Assembly: GCA_963718295.1 (NCBI GenBank)
Contig: CAVQYV010000003.1
Span: forward strand, 372,001 to 436,000
DNA length: 64,000 nucleotides
From: CAVQYV01 sp963718295 [NCBI: uncultured Methylomirabilota bacterium]
GTDB taxonomy: Bacteria; Methylomirabilota; Methylomirabilia; CAVQYV01
Direction of reading: 5' to 3'
A model generated the notes under the pieces. That model saw nothing but the letters and a program-made list of their open reading frames with translations, was not told where the DNA came from and did no database searches. How positions within the stretch are numbered: position 1 is the stretch's first letter; each line of letters starts with the position of its first letter. Positions 1-8,657 of this stretch are shown one piece after another. The position numbers were made by a program, and so were the translations under genes.

Positions 1-1476
1 GATGAGGGAGTCCCTCGCGAACTGGATTTTCAGACCATATCAGACATATTCACCTGTTGGGCGCCGCTCGGGGCGGCCACACCATTCAAGGATGTATTTC
101 AATTACTCCCTGGCCACTACGCCCTTTTTTCGAATGCAGGTATGACCATCCGCCCCTATTGGCAGATATCCTTTTCCACAGAAGCTAACCAAGATCGTCC
201 GCTTTCTTCCTGGACTGAAGAGCTGAACTTCCTGCTGTATGATGCCACGAAGATTCGTCTCCGCGCTGATGTGCCGGTGGGGGCATACTTGAGCGGGGGC
301 CTCGACAGCACGTTTATTACATCCCTGGTAAAGAGACATTTCAACAATCAGCTCTGTACCTTTTCCGTGAGCTTCACTGATAATAGGTTCGATGAAGCCC
401 CTTTCCAGGAAAGAGCGGTGCAGTCCCTTCGAACGGAACATCGAGGAATTCGCTGCACTGAGAGAGATATCGGAGAGAATTTGCCCGAAGTGATTTGGCA
501 CACGGAAATGCCAATCCTGCGAACCGCGCCAGTCCCTCTATTCCAGCTGTCCCGGCTGGTCCGAGAAAGCCATTTCAAGGTGGTACTGACCGGAGAGGGG
601 GCCGATGAATTCTTCGCCGGTTATGACATTTTCAAGGAGGATCGTGTCAGGCGGTTCTGGGCACGCCAGCCAGACTCTCTGATTCGTCCATTGCTTCTGA
701 AAAAACTCTATCCCGACATCTTTTCTTCGAGCAGTAGTCGGGCGGGTGCTTTTCTTACTGGCTTCTTCCGTAAAGGACTTTCCCGGGTAGACTTGCCGGC
801 TTACTCCCACCTGATTCGGTGGGAGAACACATCCCAGATGAAGACATTCTTCTCTAACGAATTGCAAAGCTCCGCGGGAAAGATTGATGATTTTGTTGAC
901 CGCTTCTCCTCAACGCTCCCCCAGGATTTTATGCGCTGGGATCCACTCTCCAGGGCCCAGTACATTGAAATATCCATCCTCCTCCCCAACTATCTTCTCT
1001 CGTCTCAAGGTGACCGGGTGGCCATGGGGCATTCCGTGGAAGGGCGTTTTCCATTTCTCGATCATCGGGTGGTGGAATTTGCCTGCAGGGTGCCATCCCG
1101 ATACCGCCTGCATGGCTTGAAAGACAAATTCATTCTGCGCGAAGCGGCAAAAGGATCGATTCCCTCGGAACTGGCGCTAAGGCCGAAGCAGCCTTATCGA
1201 GCCCCGATGAGCAGGTGTTTTCTGGGGGATCATGCCCTGGATTATGTGGATGATCTTCTTTCAGAGAGCTCACTCCGAAAAACCGCCTATCTCAATACGG
1301 ACAAGATCGGGAAACTCCTGGAGAAATGCCGGAAGCAAGAGGGGTATCTCTTGAGCGAAAGGGAAAACATGGCCCTCGTTGGGATTCTATCCATGCAGTT
1401 GTTGGATCATTCCTTCATCCGAAATTTTCCAGGGTTTCCATCCCCGGACTTAGAAAATGTCAGGGTAGTCTCTTGA
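1..1476 (+). CDS. asnB: Asparagine synthetase (glutamine-hydrolysing), 5'-truncated by window edge
   Basis: Frame 1 is open from the first base, so the gene starts upstream of the window. The first residues (WAP..TPFKDV..LPGHY) match the end of the class II glutaminase domain. They are followed by the ATP-pyrophosphatase synthetase domain with the PP-loop SGGLDS near base 290 and the downstream GEGADEFFAGY motif near base 595. The family amidates aspartate, or a sugar or peptide carboxylate, using glutamine and ATP in the cytoplasm. Paralogues of this kind are common in surface-polysaccharide clusters, so the true acceptor may not be free aspartate. An ATG at 142 is internal to the conserved domain and is not the real start. 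Confidence 0.9.
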   Translation, partial: DEGVPRELDFQTISDIFTCWAPLGAATPFKDVFQLLPGHYALFSNAGMTIRPYWQISFSTEANQDRPLSSWTEELNFLLYDATKIRLRADVPVGAYLSGGLDSTFITSLVKRHFNNQLCTFSVSFTDNRFDEAPFQERAVQSLRTEHRGIRCTERDIGENLPEVIWHTEMPILRTAPVPLFQLSRLVRESHFKVVLTGEGADEFFAGYDIFKEDRVRRFWARQPDSLIRPLLLKKLYPDIFSSSSSRAGAFLTGFFRKGLSRVDLPAYSHLIRWENTSQMKTFFSNELQSSAGKIDDFVDRFSSTLPQDFMRWDPLSRAQYIEISILLPNYLLSSQGDRVAMGHSVEGRFPFLDHRVVEFACRVPSRYRLHGLKDKFILREAAKGSIPSELALRPKQPYRAPMSRCFLGDHALDYVDDLLSESSLRKTAYLNTDKIGKLLEKCRKQEGYLLSERENMALVGILSMQLLDHSFIRNFPGFPSPDLENVRVVS

Positions 1477-1948
1477 TCAAATTGATTTCCTCCGATAACT
1501 TAGGAACCACAATGAACACTATTGACAACCCTCGTTCTGAAGAGTAAATGATAGGACCGAGGCAAGCTCAATTCAGCTCGTTTTATCTTCCCAAACGATC
1601 ATTCAACCTCTTCTTGTCTCAATAGAGGATATAAGGTAAACACAGCAGGCAACCACAGCCACCGGATCGCTGGGCAGTTTTAGGATACCGGTGCTTTTGT
1701 GTTCGTGAGGCAGGGACAGAAATCATGAAGGGGAGAAGTCACGCACGTTCTGCATCCACGTGCCCTTCGAGTCCCGAGTCCCCAACGTCCCCTCTAGGTC
1801 CCTGGCCAGGGTTCATCTCATTCTGAAGAGGGAAGGATGCAACGACCTTACGGAACAAGGAGGTGGTGCCCTGATCACTGATTTGCGGTCAACGATTTGC
1901 GGTCAACCATTTCCCTCGGGCAACGGCTTATAGAAGGGAGGATACACC
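1477..1948. other. Intergenic region with a 14-bp tandem repeat
   Basis: No credible gene, tRNA or terminator was seen. At 1880-1893 and 1894-1907 the 14-mer GATTTGCGGTCAAC is repeated head to tail, about 40 bases before the start of the next gene. It could be a pair of binding half-sites or a simple duplication. Confidence 0.6.
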
Positions 1949-2431
1949 GTGAAAACGATGCTGATGAGCTGTCTCTTGGTTGCTGCCATGATCTTCTCCG
2001 GCACGGCTTATGCCGAATGGATGTGGACACATGGGAACATTGGTGAGATCGAATATCCGGCCAATTGCACCTATAAGAACTTTGGCTGGGGGCTGGATAT
2101 AGACCAAAAATCCGGCAACTGGAACTGGATCCATTTACCCGTGCCCTCGAAGGCGGGCAGTACCTGGGGGGCTCAGTACATCAGACTGCAATTCTATACC
2201 GGCAGTGCCGACGCTTTCGTGTCGGAGATTCATGTCTATAACGGGGCTACCAAGAAAAAGGAATTCAAGGGATTGAGCATCAGTAACGGCTGGAAGGACC
2301 TCCAGTTTGACCTGGGGAGCAAGATGATATTCAACAAGGGGATGGGAATTTCCATCAAGATTGGAGCCGGGGTAGAGATGATGAGTCACCGATTCATATT
2401 CTCTGCAGCCGGGGCCAATTTCGTGCTGTGA
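1949..2431 (+). CDS. Small secreted protein of unknown function
   Basis: The 160-residue product begins with a clear Sec signal peptide: a positively charged start, a hydrophobic core, and an AYA-like cleavage site near residue 22. The mature part is rich in aromatic and beta-type sequence with no cysteine pair, lipobox or anchor. The pattern resembles the small DUF6623-like proteins, but I hold that loosely. The start is GTG, supported by GGGAGG at 1936-1941 with 7-base spacing; a downstream ATG is weaker. The gene is a single transcription unit closed by the strong terminator at 2526. Location is probably periplasmic or extracellular. Confidence 0.75.
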   Translation: MKTMLMSCLLVAAMIFSGTAYAEWMWTHGNIGEIEYPANCTYKNFGWGLDIDQKSGNWNWIHLPVPSKAGSTWGAQYIRLQFYTGSADAFVSEIHVYNGATKKKEFKGLSISNGWKDLQFDLGSKMIFNKGMGISIKIGAGVEMMSHRFIFSAAGANFVL

Positions 2432-2525
2432 ACTCCAGCTATGCCGTAAGCGGACACCCCGGATGACTCCAAGAGGGGAAGGTTGTGGATTCAAGCCCCG
2501 GGGCATCCCACGCTGATCTTGTCCA

Positions 2526-2563
2526 CCCCGCCATGTCTTGTTGCATGGCGGGGTTCTTTCTTC
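2526..2563 (+). terminator. Rho-independent terminator
   Basis: A perfect 10-bp stem (CCCCGCCATG paired with CATGGCGGGG) closes an 8-base loop and is followed by the T-rich tract TTCTTTCTTCT. It ends the transcript of the small secreted protein. Confidence 0.9.
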
Positions 2564-2813
2564 TGGTCCACCTGGGCAGCCTGCTGATCGAATTCGTCAT
2601 TCCTTGCTATGTCAAAACTGCTACTCAACCATGCCCACTTGCGGCTCCGACTTACCACTCTGCCTCTGGCCATCCTCCATAAAAGGTGGATCTGGCTTTT
2701 TCATGATTTCATGGACTTCTTGGAGTTTTCTCAGGAGCGATGGTCCCTTCTCCCTTCCTCTGGTTCGTTCTGATTGCCCAAAGCCTGTTGCATTTTTCCA
2801 AAAATCTGGCAAC

Positions 2814-3080
2814 ATGATGGCCGGAATAAGATACGGAGTCATCTTATCTCCGGAGGCGGCGGATATCAAAGGTCTGAAACCTCACTTGCCTTCTGCAATT
2901 CCGGCTGCAATCGAAGAACATCTCCGCTTTGAGCCAAAGAGGGAAAGCACAAGTCGGATCAAGAAACAGAGAAGCATTGATGGAGCGCAATATCGAGTAC
3001 GAGTGGATGACATCAGAGTCTTCTATGATGAAATCAGAAAGGAGTCTATTCCATGCTTCTTGTCTCTGCAAAGGACCTAA
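2814..3080 (+). CDS. RelE/ParE-like toxin, possibly a remnant
   Basis: From ATG 2814 the product is 88 residues. It resembles the RelE/ParE toxin fold: an opening strand (YGVILSPEA), a helical LPSAIPAAIEEHL segment, an RIKKQRSIDGAQYRVRV stretch, and a VFYDEI strand. Such toxins act as mRNA interferases or gyrase poisons. The last strand, which in the family carries the end of the active site, is replaced by an unrelated tail (residues about 77-88). That tail overlaps the start of the next gene by 28 bases. No antitoxin gene is visible on either side. It may be an orphan or truncated by an old rearrangement. No strong ribosome site precedes it. Confidence 0.5.
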   Translation: MMAGIRYGVILSPEAADIKGLKPHLPSAIPAAIEEHLRFEPKRESTSRIKKQRSIDGAQYRVRVDDIRVFYDEIRKESIPCFLSLQRT

Positions 3081-4084
3081 AAAATCGGATTCACGAGATC
3101 TTCTGTGCCGCCAGTACGACGCCGTCCATCGCCGAACGGGTTACGGATTCCCTGGTCGAAAGCAACCTGACGGGACATGATTCCCACGGGGTCATCAGGA
3201 TCCCTTCCTACATCGAGGCGATCCGAAAAGGAACCCTCCAACCCAATGGGCAAATCCAGGTGGTAAGAGAGAGCGCCACGACGGCCTTGTTGGATTGCGG
3301 CTGGACCTTCGGCCAGGTGGCCTGTTGCCGGGGGATGGAAGTCTCGATCGCCAAGGCGCGGCAACATGATATGGGTATGGTCGTCCTGCGCCACACCAAC
3401 CATACGGGCAGAATTGGGGAGTATGCGGTTACGGCTGCTGAGCAGGGCTTCATTGGCCTGGTTTTCTGCAACGGCTCCGTGCCGGGAGGATTTGTCGCCC
3501 CCTTTGGGGGGATCGGCAGAGCCCTGGGAGCCAACCCCTTCGCTTGGGCCATCCCCAGGGAAAGAGGAAACGCCATATTCCTCGATTATGCAACCTCCAT
3601 CGTTGCCCACGGGAAGATCATGGTGGCTGCGGACAAGGGAGCAGAGGTCCCTGAGGGATGGATATTGGACAAAGAAGGACGACCCACTACCAATCCCAAA
3701 GACATGCTGGAGGGGGGCGCACTGCTCCCCTTTGGAGCATATAAGGGCTACTGCCTGTCGGTTCTGATCGAGCTATTGGGGGGAGGCTTGAGCGGGGTCG
3801 GGTTTCCCCTGGTTCCCGGATACAAATGGGACCAGGGCACAATCCTCATGGCCATTCGGATCGAAGCCTTCCAATCTCTGGAGGAATTCAACCGGGGAGT
3901 CGAGGAATTCGTCGAACGATTGAAGGGCATCCCGCGATCTCCCGATTGTCCCGAGATCCTGCTTCCCGGAGAGCCCGAGTGGCGCTGTAAGGCCCAGAGG
4001 GAACGAGATGGGATCCCCCTGCCCGAGGCCACCTGGGACCGGGTTAAAGAGACGGCCAAGAGTTTGGGCCTGAAATGGGACTGA
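3053..4084 (+). CDS. LDH2/malate-type NAD(P)-dependent oxidoreductase
   Basis: The 343-residue protein has normal length for the malate/L-lactate dehydrogenase 2 (YlbC/YiaK) family, which reduces 2-oxo acids with NAD(P)H. Family signatures include GHDSHGV near residue 43, an HTNHTGRIGEY segment near residue 115 with the catalytic histidine, and a GANPFAWAIP nucleotide-binding loop. AAAGGAG at about 3035-3041, 8 bases upstream, fixes the start at ATG 3053. The substrate cannot be read from sequence. The iron alcohol dehydrogenase gene follows 184 bases downstream, so the two may act together on hydroxy acids and aldehydes or alcohols. Confidence 0.88.
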   Translation: MLLVSAKDLKNRIHEIFCAASTTPSIAERVTDSLVESNLTGHDSHGVIRIPSYIEAIRKGTLQPNGQIQVVRESATTALLDCGWTFGQVACCRGMEVSIAKARQHDMGMVVLRHTNHTGRIGEYAVTAAEQGFIGLVFCNGSVPGGFVAPFGGIGRALGANPFAWAIPRERGNAIFLDYATSIVAHGKIMVAADKGAEVPEGWILDKEGRPTTNPKDMLEGGALLPFGAYKGYCLSVLIELLGGGLSGVGFPLVPGYKWDQGTILMAIRIEAFQSLEEFNRGVEEFVERLKGIPRSPDCPEILLPGEPEWRCKAQRERDGIPLPEATWDRVKETAKSLGLKWD

Positions 4085-4268
4085 ACGATCCCGCCTCCGC
4101 ATCGATATGGCGAGCTGGTCCGTCCCCTGCAACACCACCACCCAACCAGCATAAAGGATCGAAACGGTGTGGGCGAATGAGCGGCCTCCAGTCGTGGGCC
4201 GCAGGCGGGTGAACTAACTCCTGGCTGGCAACCCTTTTTGCGTCGGGCGACAAGAGAGGAGATACACC

Positions 4269-5444
4269 ATGGCAAATTACGGAGAACGGCCATTTGAGTT
4301 CAAGGTGCCGGGTACGATCCATGTAGGAGTTGGGTGCCACGAGCGCGTGGCAGCAGAGGCGGCCCGAATCGGCGGCGGCAACGTCCTGGTCATCACGGAT
4401 CGCAATGTGCTCGCGACGCCGACGGCCAGCAAGGTAATCGAGCTCCTGTCCAGTGCGGGGCTCCTCCGGGGCCTCTTCAGCGACATCCCTTTTGAGCCGA
4501 CCACCACCGAGGTGGAGAAGGGCATGGCCAGCCTCCAGGAGACCAAGGCAGACACCATCGTGGCCATTGGCGGCGGGAGCGTCATCGACACCGCCAAGGC
4601 GGTGGCCGTCCTGGCTACCAACGGCGGTGCGATCGTCGATTACAAGGGGGCCAACAAGGTGAAAAAGCCCAAGCTCCCCTTGATGGCCGTGAGCACCACG
4701 GCCGGAACCGGTAGCGAGGTGACCAGGTACACCATCATCACCGACCCGGTGACCAGCGTCAAAATGGTCATCATAGATCCTTACCTCATTCCCGAGGTGG
4801 CGATGGTCGACCCCCTGTTCACCGTAACCTGCTCGCCCCTGGTGACCGCCTCTACCGGCGTGGATGCCTTGACTCATGCCATCGAAGCCTATGTGTCCGT
4901 ACGTTCGAATACCCTCACCGATCTCCTCGCCCTTTCCGCCATCCGGAGGATTGCACCCTCCATCCGGACGGCCTTCAGAAACGGGGAGGACCTCACCGCC
5001 CGGACCATGATGCACGTGGCCGCCCTGGAGGCCGGCATGGCCTTCTCCAACTCCTCCGTCGCCCTGGTGCACGGCATGGCGCGGCCCATCGGGGCTTACT
5101 TCCAGAAGCCTCACGGGATCTCCAACTCGGCCCTTTTGCCCTATGTCATGGAATGGAGTCTTGCCGGGTCGTCGGAAAGATACGCCGAGATCGCACGGGC
5201 CCTGGGGGTGGACACGGATGGTCTGAGTGAGATGGAGGCGGCGCAGCGCGCCGTGGCCGAAGTCCGAGCCATCTGCCATGACCTACAGATCCCGGGGCTG
5301 ACCGGACTGGGCATCGATCCGGACAAGTTGATGGCCCTCGCCCCCACGATGGCCAGGGATGGACTGGACAGCGGCAGTCCAGCGAACAACCCGCGCGTCC
5401 CCACGGCGGAGGAGATCGTGGAGCTGTACCGTCAGGCGCTGTAG
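4269..5444 (+). CDS. Iron-containing alcohol dehydrogenase
   Basis: This 391-residue protein is a full-length group III (iron-dependent) alcohol dehydrogenase. It shows the nucleotide-binding GGGSVIDTAKA motif near residue 97 and the TTAGTGSEVT signature near residue 143. Metal-ligand segments are DALTHAIEAY, LVHGMARPIG and PHGISN. It interconverts alcohols and aldehydes or ketones with NAD(P) in the cytoplasm. GAGAGGAGA sits 7-9 bases before ATG 4269. The neighbouring LDH2-type gene suggests a shared catabolic role, but no substrate is indicated. Confidence 0.92.
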   Translation: MANYGERPFEFKVPGTIHVGVGCHERVAAEAARIGGGNVLVITDRNVLATPTASKVIELLSSAGLLRGLFSDIPFEPTTTEVEKGMASLQETKADTIVAIGGGSVIDTAKAVAVLATNGGAIVDYKGANKVKKPKLPLMAVSTTAGTGSEVTRYTIITDPVTSVKMVIIDPYLIPEVAMVDPLFTVTCSPLVTASTGVDALTHAIEAYVSVRSNTLTDLLALSAIRRIAPSIRTAFRNGEDLTARTMMHVAALEAGMAFSNSSVALVHGMARPIGAYFQKPHGISNSALLPYVMEWSLAGSSERYAEIARALGVDTDGLSEMEAAQRAVAEVRAICHDLQIPGLTGLGIDPDKLMALAPTMARDGLDSGSPANNPRVPTAEEIVELYRQAL

Positions 5445-5483
5445 GGGGGCCTCTCTCACAACCCACCATAGGAGGCCATAGCG

Positions 5484-6045
5484 ATGGCAGCGAGCACCAT
5501 TCTCATCATCGTCCTTGCGATCCTGATCCTGGCATTGATCGGGGGAGTCATCAGCATCTACAATGGGCTCATCACCGTATCATGTCCGGAAATCCTGGAA
5601 GAATATCGATGTCGTCCTCCAGCAGAGGAATGACGAACTGCCCAAACTGATCGAGACCTGCAAGGGCTATTTGAAGCACGAGAAGGAGATGCTCACCAAG
5701 ATCACCAAACTACGGACCGGATACGCTTCGGCCGCCCAAATCCAGGAGAAGGTCCGCATCGAGAATGTTTTGGCCAACCTCCTGAAGCAGCTCAGGATCG
5801 TAGCGAAACAATACCCCGATCTGAAGGCTGTCCAAGGGTTTCTCCAGATCCAGGAGCGGGTCTCGGCCATCGAATCGAAGATCGCCGATTATCGAGAGGC
5901 CTTCAACGATGCGGTCAATATCTATAATATTCAGATCCAGCGCCTCCCGGACCTTCTGATTGCCAGAATCATGAACTATGAGAGACACCCCTTCCTGGAG
6001 GTTCCCGAGGAAAAGAAGCAGGATGTCAAGATGGATTTCTCGTAG
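5484..6045 (+). pseudogene. LemA family protein, copy 1, frameshifted
   Basis: ATG 5484 opens a LemA-type N-terminal transmembrane helix ending in IYNGL. The frame is then lost between about 5574 and 5585. The remainder (KNIDVVLQQRNDELPKLIET and onward) continues in another frame to 6045. Compared with the neighbouring copy 2, the segment from NGL to the conserved tryptophan is 5 bases short. LemA proteins are coiled-coil inner-membrane proteins of unknown biochemical role, often next to GIDE-type proteins, as here. The lesion may be a sequencing error or a real deletion; an internal ATG at 5563 would give a cytosolic form without the anchor. Confidence 0.75.
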
Positions 6046-6144
6046 GGACAGAGCCCGCGTTCTTCCCCTCCCCAAGCCGCTTTTTCCCTCCCTCATCGGC
6101 TCAGCAGCGCCCGGGCTGCTCTGCTCATCGATCTCCATGGGGAC

Positions 6145-6855
6145 ATGATCGTGTCTTCTGACCTGAAGGTCGTTGTGGCCGTAGTCCTCTCCCTCCTGAC
6201 AGCCGGCGCGGTCGGCTATCTGGTCAGCCTCTTCAACCGCCTCGTTCATCTGCGAAATAACATCGAAAAGGCGTGGAAAAACATCGACGCCCTCCTGGTG
6301 CAGCGGAATGACGAAATCCCCAAGTTGATCGACCTTTGCAACGCCTACCTGGGGCATGAGAGGGAGATCATAAAAACCCTGGGTCACCTCCGGCGTGGGT
6401 ATGAGCGGGCCGGTAGCCGGGCCCAGAAGGTAGCCATGGAAAACCAGATCAGCCCGGCCTTGAGGGACCTGATCGCCGAAGCGGAAGGATACCCTCAGCT
6501 CCAAGCGAATGAGCTCTTCGGAAAGACGATGCGGCGCCTTTCCGATCTGGAGACGACCATCGCCGACCGGCGCATCTTCTTCAATGAAACGGTGGTCATA
6601 TACAATATCCAGATCGGACGCCTCCCCCAGAAGATCCTGGCATGGGGGCTCGGATATGGGGATCATCCCTATCTCCTGACTCCGGGGAGAGAAAGGCCAT
6701 CATCCTCGTTTACCCCCTCCTCGCTTTCACGGCCCTTTTCCTCCTCGCCTTTCTCCTTCCCTTCGACTGGTGGCAGAAGAGTCCCAGCCGGCAGCGGGAT
6801 AAATGGATCGGCAAGCTCCTGGGAAACCACCTGGAAATCAGCCTCCGCATCCTGA
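6145..6855 (+). CDS. lemA: LemA family protein, copy 2
   Basis: The product starts with a transmembrane helix (residues about 8-27), then the LemA signature FNRLVHLRNNIEKAW and KNIDALLVQRNDEIPKL, and a long alpha-helical bundle to the IYNIQIGRLP segment. Homology stops near residue 180 (base about 6685). The remaining Ser/Pro-rich tail looks like out-of-frame translation of the next gene. Adding one G to the G4 run at 6684-6687 would join LemA directly to the following membrane-GIDE-HEAT frame, so this may be the N-terminal half of one fused protein. The domain is well conserved with copy 1 upstream. Confidence 0.8.
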   Translation: MIVSSDLKVVVAVVLSLLTAGAVGYLVSLFNRLVHLRNNIEKAWKNIDALLVQRNDEIPKLIDLCNAYLGHEREIIKTLGHLRRGYERAGSRAQKVAMENQISPALRDLIAEAEGYPQLQANELFGKTMRRLSDLETTIADRRIFFNETVVIYNIQIGRLPQKILAWGLGYGDHPYLLTPGRERPSSSFTPSSLSRPFSSSPFSFPSTGGRRVPAGSGINGSASSWETTWKSASAS

Positions 6856-8487
6856 CCTTGCGCATCCTACTTTTGTTCATGTACCTCTTCATGGCGGCCG
6901 CCCTCTTTTTCACCCTGCCGCTGCTTCTTGCGCCCCTGGTATTGGTCCTGGTCCCGTTTCAGCTCTACCGATGGATATTCAAGAGGCCCGATGCCGTCCG
7001 AGAGCCTTTCCTCGGCATCGTGCTCCTGGCCCTTCTCGCTCCCATCCTCTCCCTGGGGCTTTTTGCCCTCCCACGACTCCTCACCGTGGCCCTGTACTTC
7101 CTCTGGGGGCAGCCTGCGGGAGGGGCTTTGGAGCTCTTCTCCGTGGGCAAGGAAATGGTCAGGGCGAATAGCATCATCGGCATCCTCGGCATCTGCGTCG
7201 TTGCCCTCTGGCTCTTTCTGGATGCCATCTGGAGACTGAGACAGGTTCGGCAAATCGAAAATCTCCCCACTTCCAAAGTCCGTTCCGCGGCGCTGGGCCT
7301 GGTGGAGCTGAAGGGGGTGGTCCGGCCGCTGGGCCGGCTGCCCAGCGAGGGTGAAGCGGTCATCAGAATCCACTGGGACATGTTCGATTACTTGAAGCCC
7401 CAGCAGTGGATCGAGCCATTCTACCTGGAAGATGAGACGGGCAGGGTGCTGGTGGATACCAGGGACTGTAGGGTGCGGGCCGGATGGATCAGCGAGATCT
7501 TCAGCGTTTTCGGGGTACGGGAGATCGTATTGGCCCGTAGGATCGAGAGGGACGACCGGGATGACTCGGTCACCAGGACCCTGATGCCCGGAGACCCCAT
7601 CTACCTGATCGGCAACGCGGAGATGGATGCCGAAGCGCGGCCCGACGCTGCCGATGCGGCAAGGGTCGTCATCCGCCCCTCGGCGAGGGCCACATGGAAT
7701 CAAGCGCTCTGGGAGGGCCTATTCGGGACGCTCCGGCCTCCTCACGGTAGGAAGGCCCAGAACGTCTTCTTCCTCTGCGATGCCGACGAAATCAACGCTA
7801 AAAGATTGATCCTACGGGGCTTTCGGACGGTTGCCTTCATCGGGTTTCTATGGCTGGTCTCCTCCCTGGCGCTCATCTGGACGGCGCAGCTGCCCCAGAG
7901 GCAGGAGGTCAATCTGGAAGGCTGGCAGAATGCCTACTGGGTCGGGCCGGAGCCCAATCCCGATCTCATGGTCCTGGATTATGCCCGCAATCAGCGATTG
8001 TTCCGGTTCGAGAAATTCATCCAGAAGGTGCAGCCGGGCTCGGCAGAGGCGGTCCCCGCCCTGCTCGAGGCCATGGAATACCGGGACCGGCGTTTTCGGG
8101 AGGGGGCCATCGAGGGCTTCCTCCGATTGAAGCCGGAGATCCGGATTAGGGCCAGGAGCGAGGCGATCCCCATCCTCGTCAAGACCCTGGAGTACCCGGA
8201 CGCGCGAATCCTCCAGCTCGCCATCATTGCCCTGAGCGGCTATGGCCCCTGGGCCAAACCTGCCCTGCCCGCCCTCGTGGAACTGCTGAGATGCGATTCC
8301 ACCAACACCTATGAGGTGTCGCCCAACATCATCCGCTATCAGGCGGCTCAGGCCCTCGGCAGAATGGGGGGGCGGCCCAGAAGGCGCTGCCTGCCCTGCA
8401 GCAACAACTCCTCCACGAGCTGAGCCCGGGCGTCAAAAGTGAAATCGAAGCAGCGCTCAGAAGAATCGAAGGATCGAACGGGAAATA
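6642..8487 (+). CDS. Multi-pass membrane protein with GIDE-like domain and HEAT repeats, C-terminal frameshift
   Basis: Several hydrophobic segments (residues about 25-45, 80-110, 120-150, 180-200) precede a cytosolic domain (VELKGVVRPLG, about residue 225 onward) that resembles the bacterial GIDE/MUL1 E3-ligase-like domain often found with LemA. A further transmembrane helix follows, then HEAT repeats (AVPALLEAMEYRDRRFREGA). The frame as given stops at 8423. Restoring one G in the run at 8366-8372 extends the last HEAT repeat (AAQKALPALQQQL) to a TAG at 8485-8487, given here as the end. The start at 6642 lacks a ribosome site and overlaps LemA by 214 bases, suggesting a second indel near 6686 and an original LemA fusion. 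Confidence 0.7.
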
Positions 8488-8657
8488 GCGGGGAAGAATG
8501 GAGGCGAGAAGAATCCATCGACGGATGGATGGGAGGGTGGGAGGGAAGGTGGATGGGAGGCCTTCTGCACACGGTGATTGAATCGTCAGGGAGGGTCCTT
8601 CTGGTCCAATCGTGAACTGCTTATGCCCGCACCGTGATGCGCCTTCATGAACGCCCT

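Noticed and set aside
4044-5279. 411-codon minus-strand frame opposite the iron alcohol dehydrogenase
   Set aside because: It has low-complexity His/Gly-rich sequence typical of antisense of a GC-rich gene and no ribosome site.
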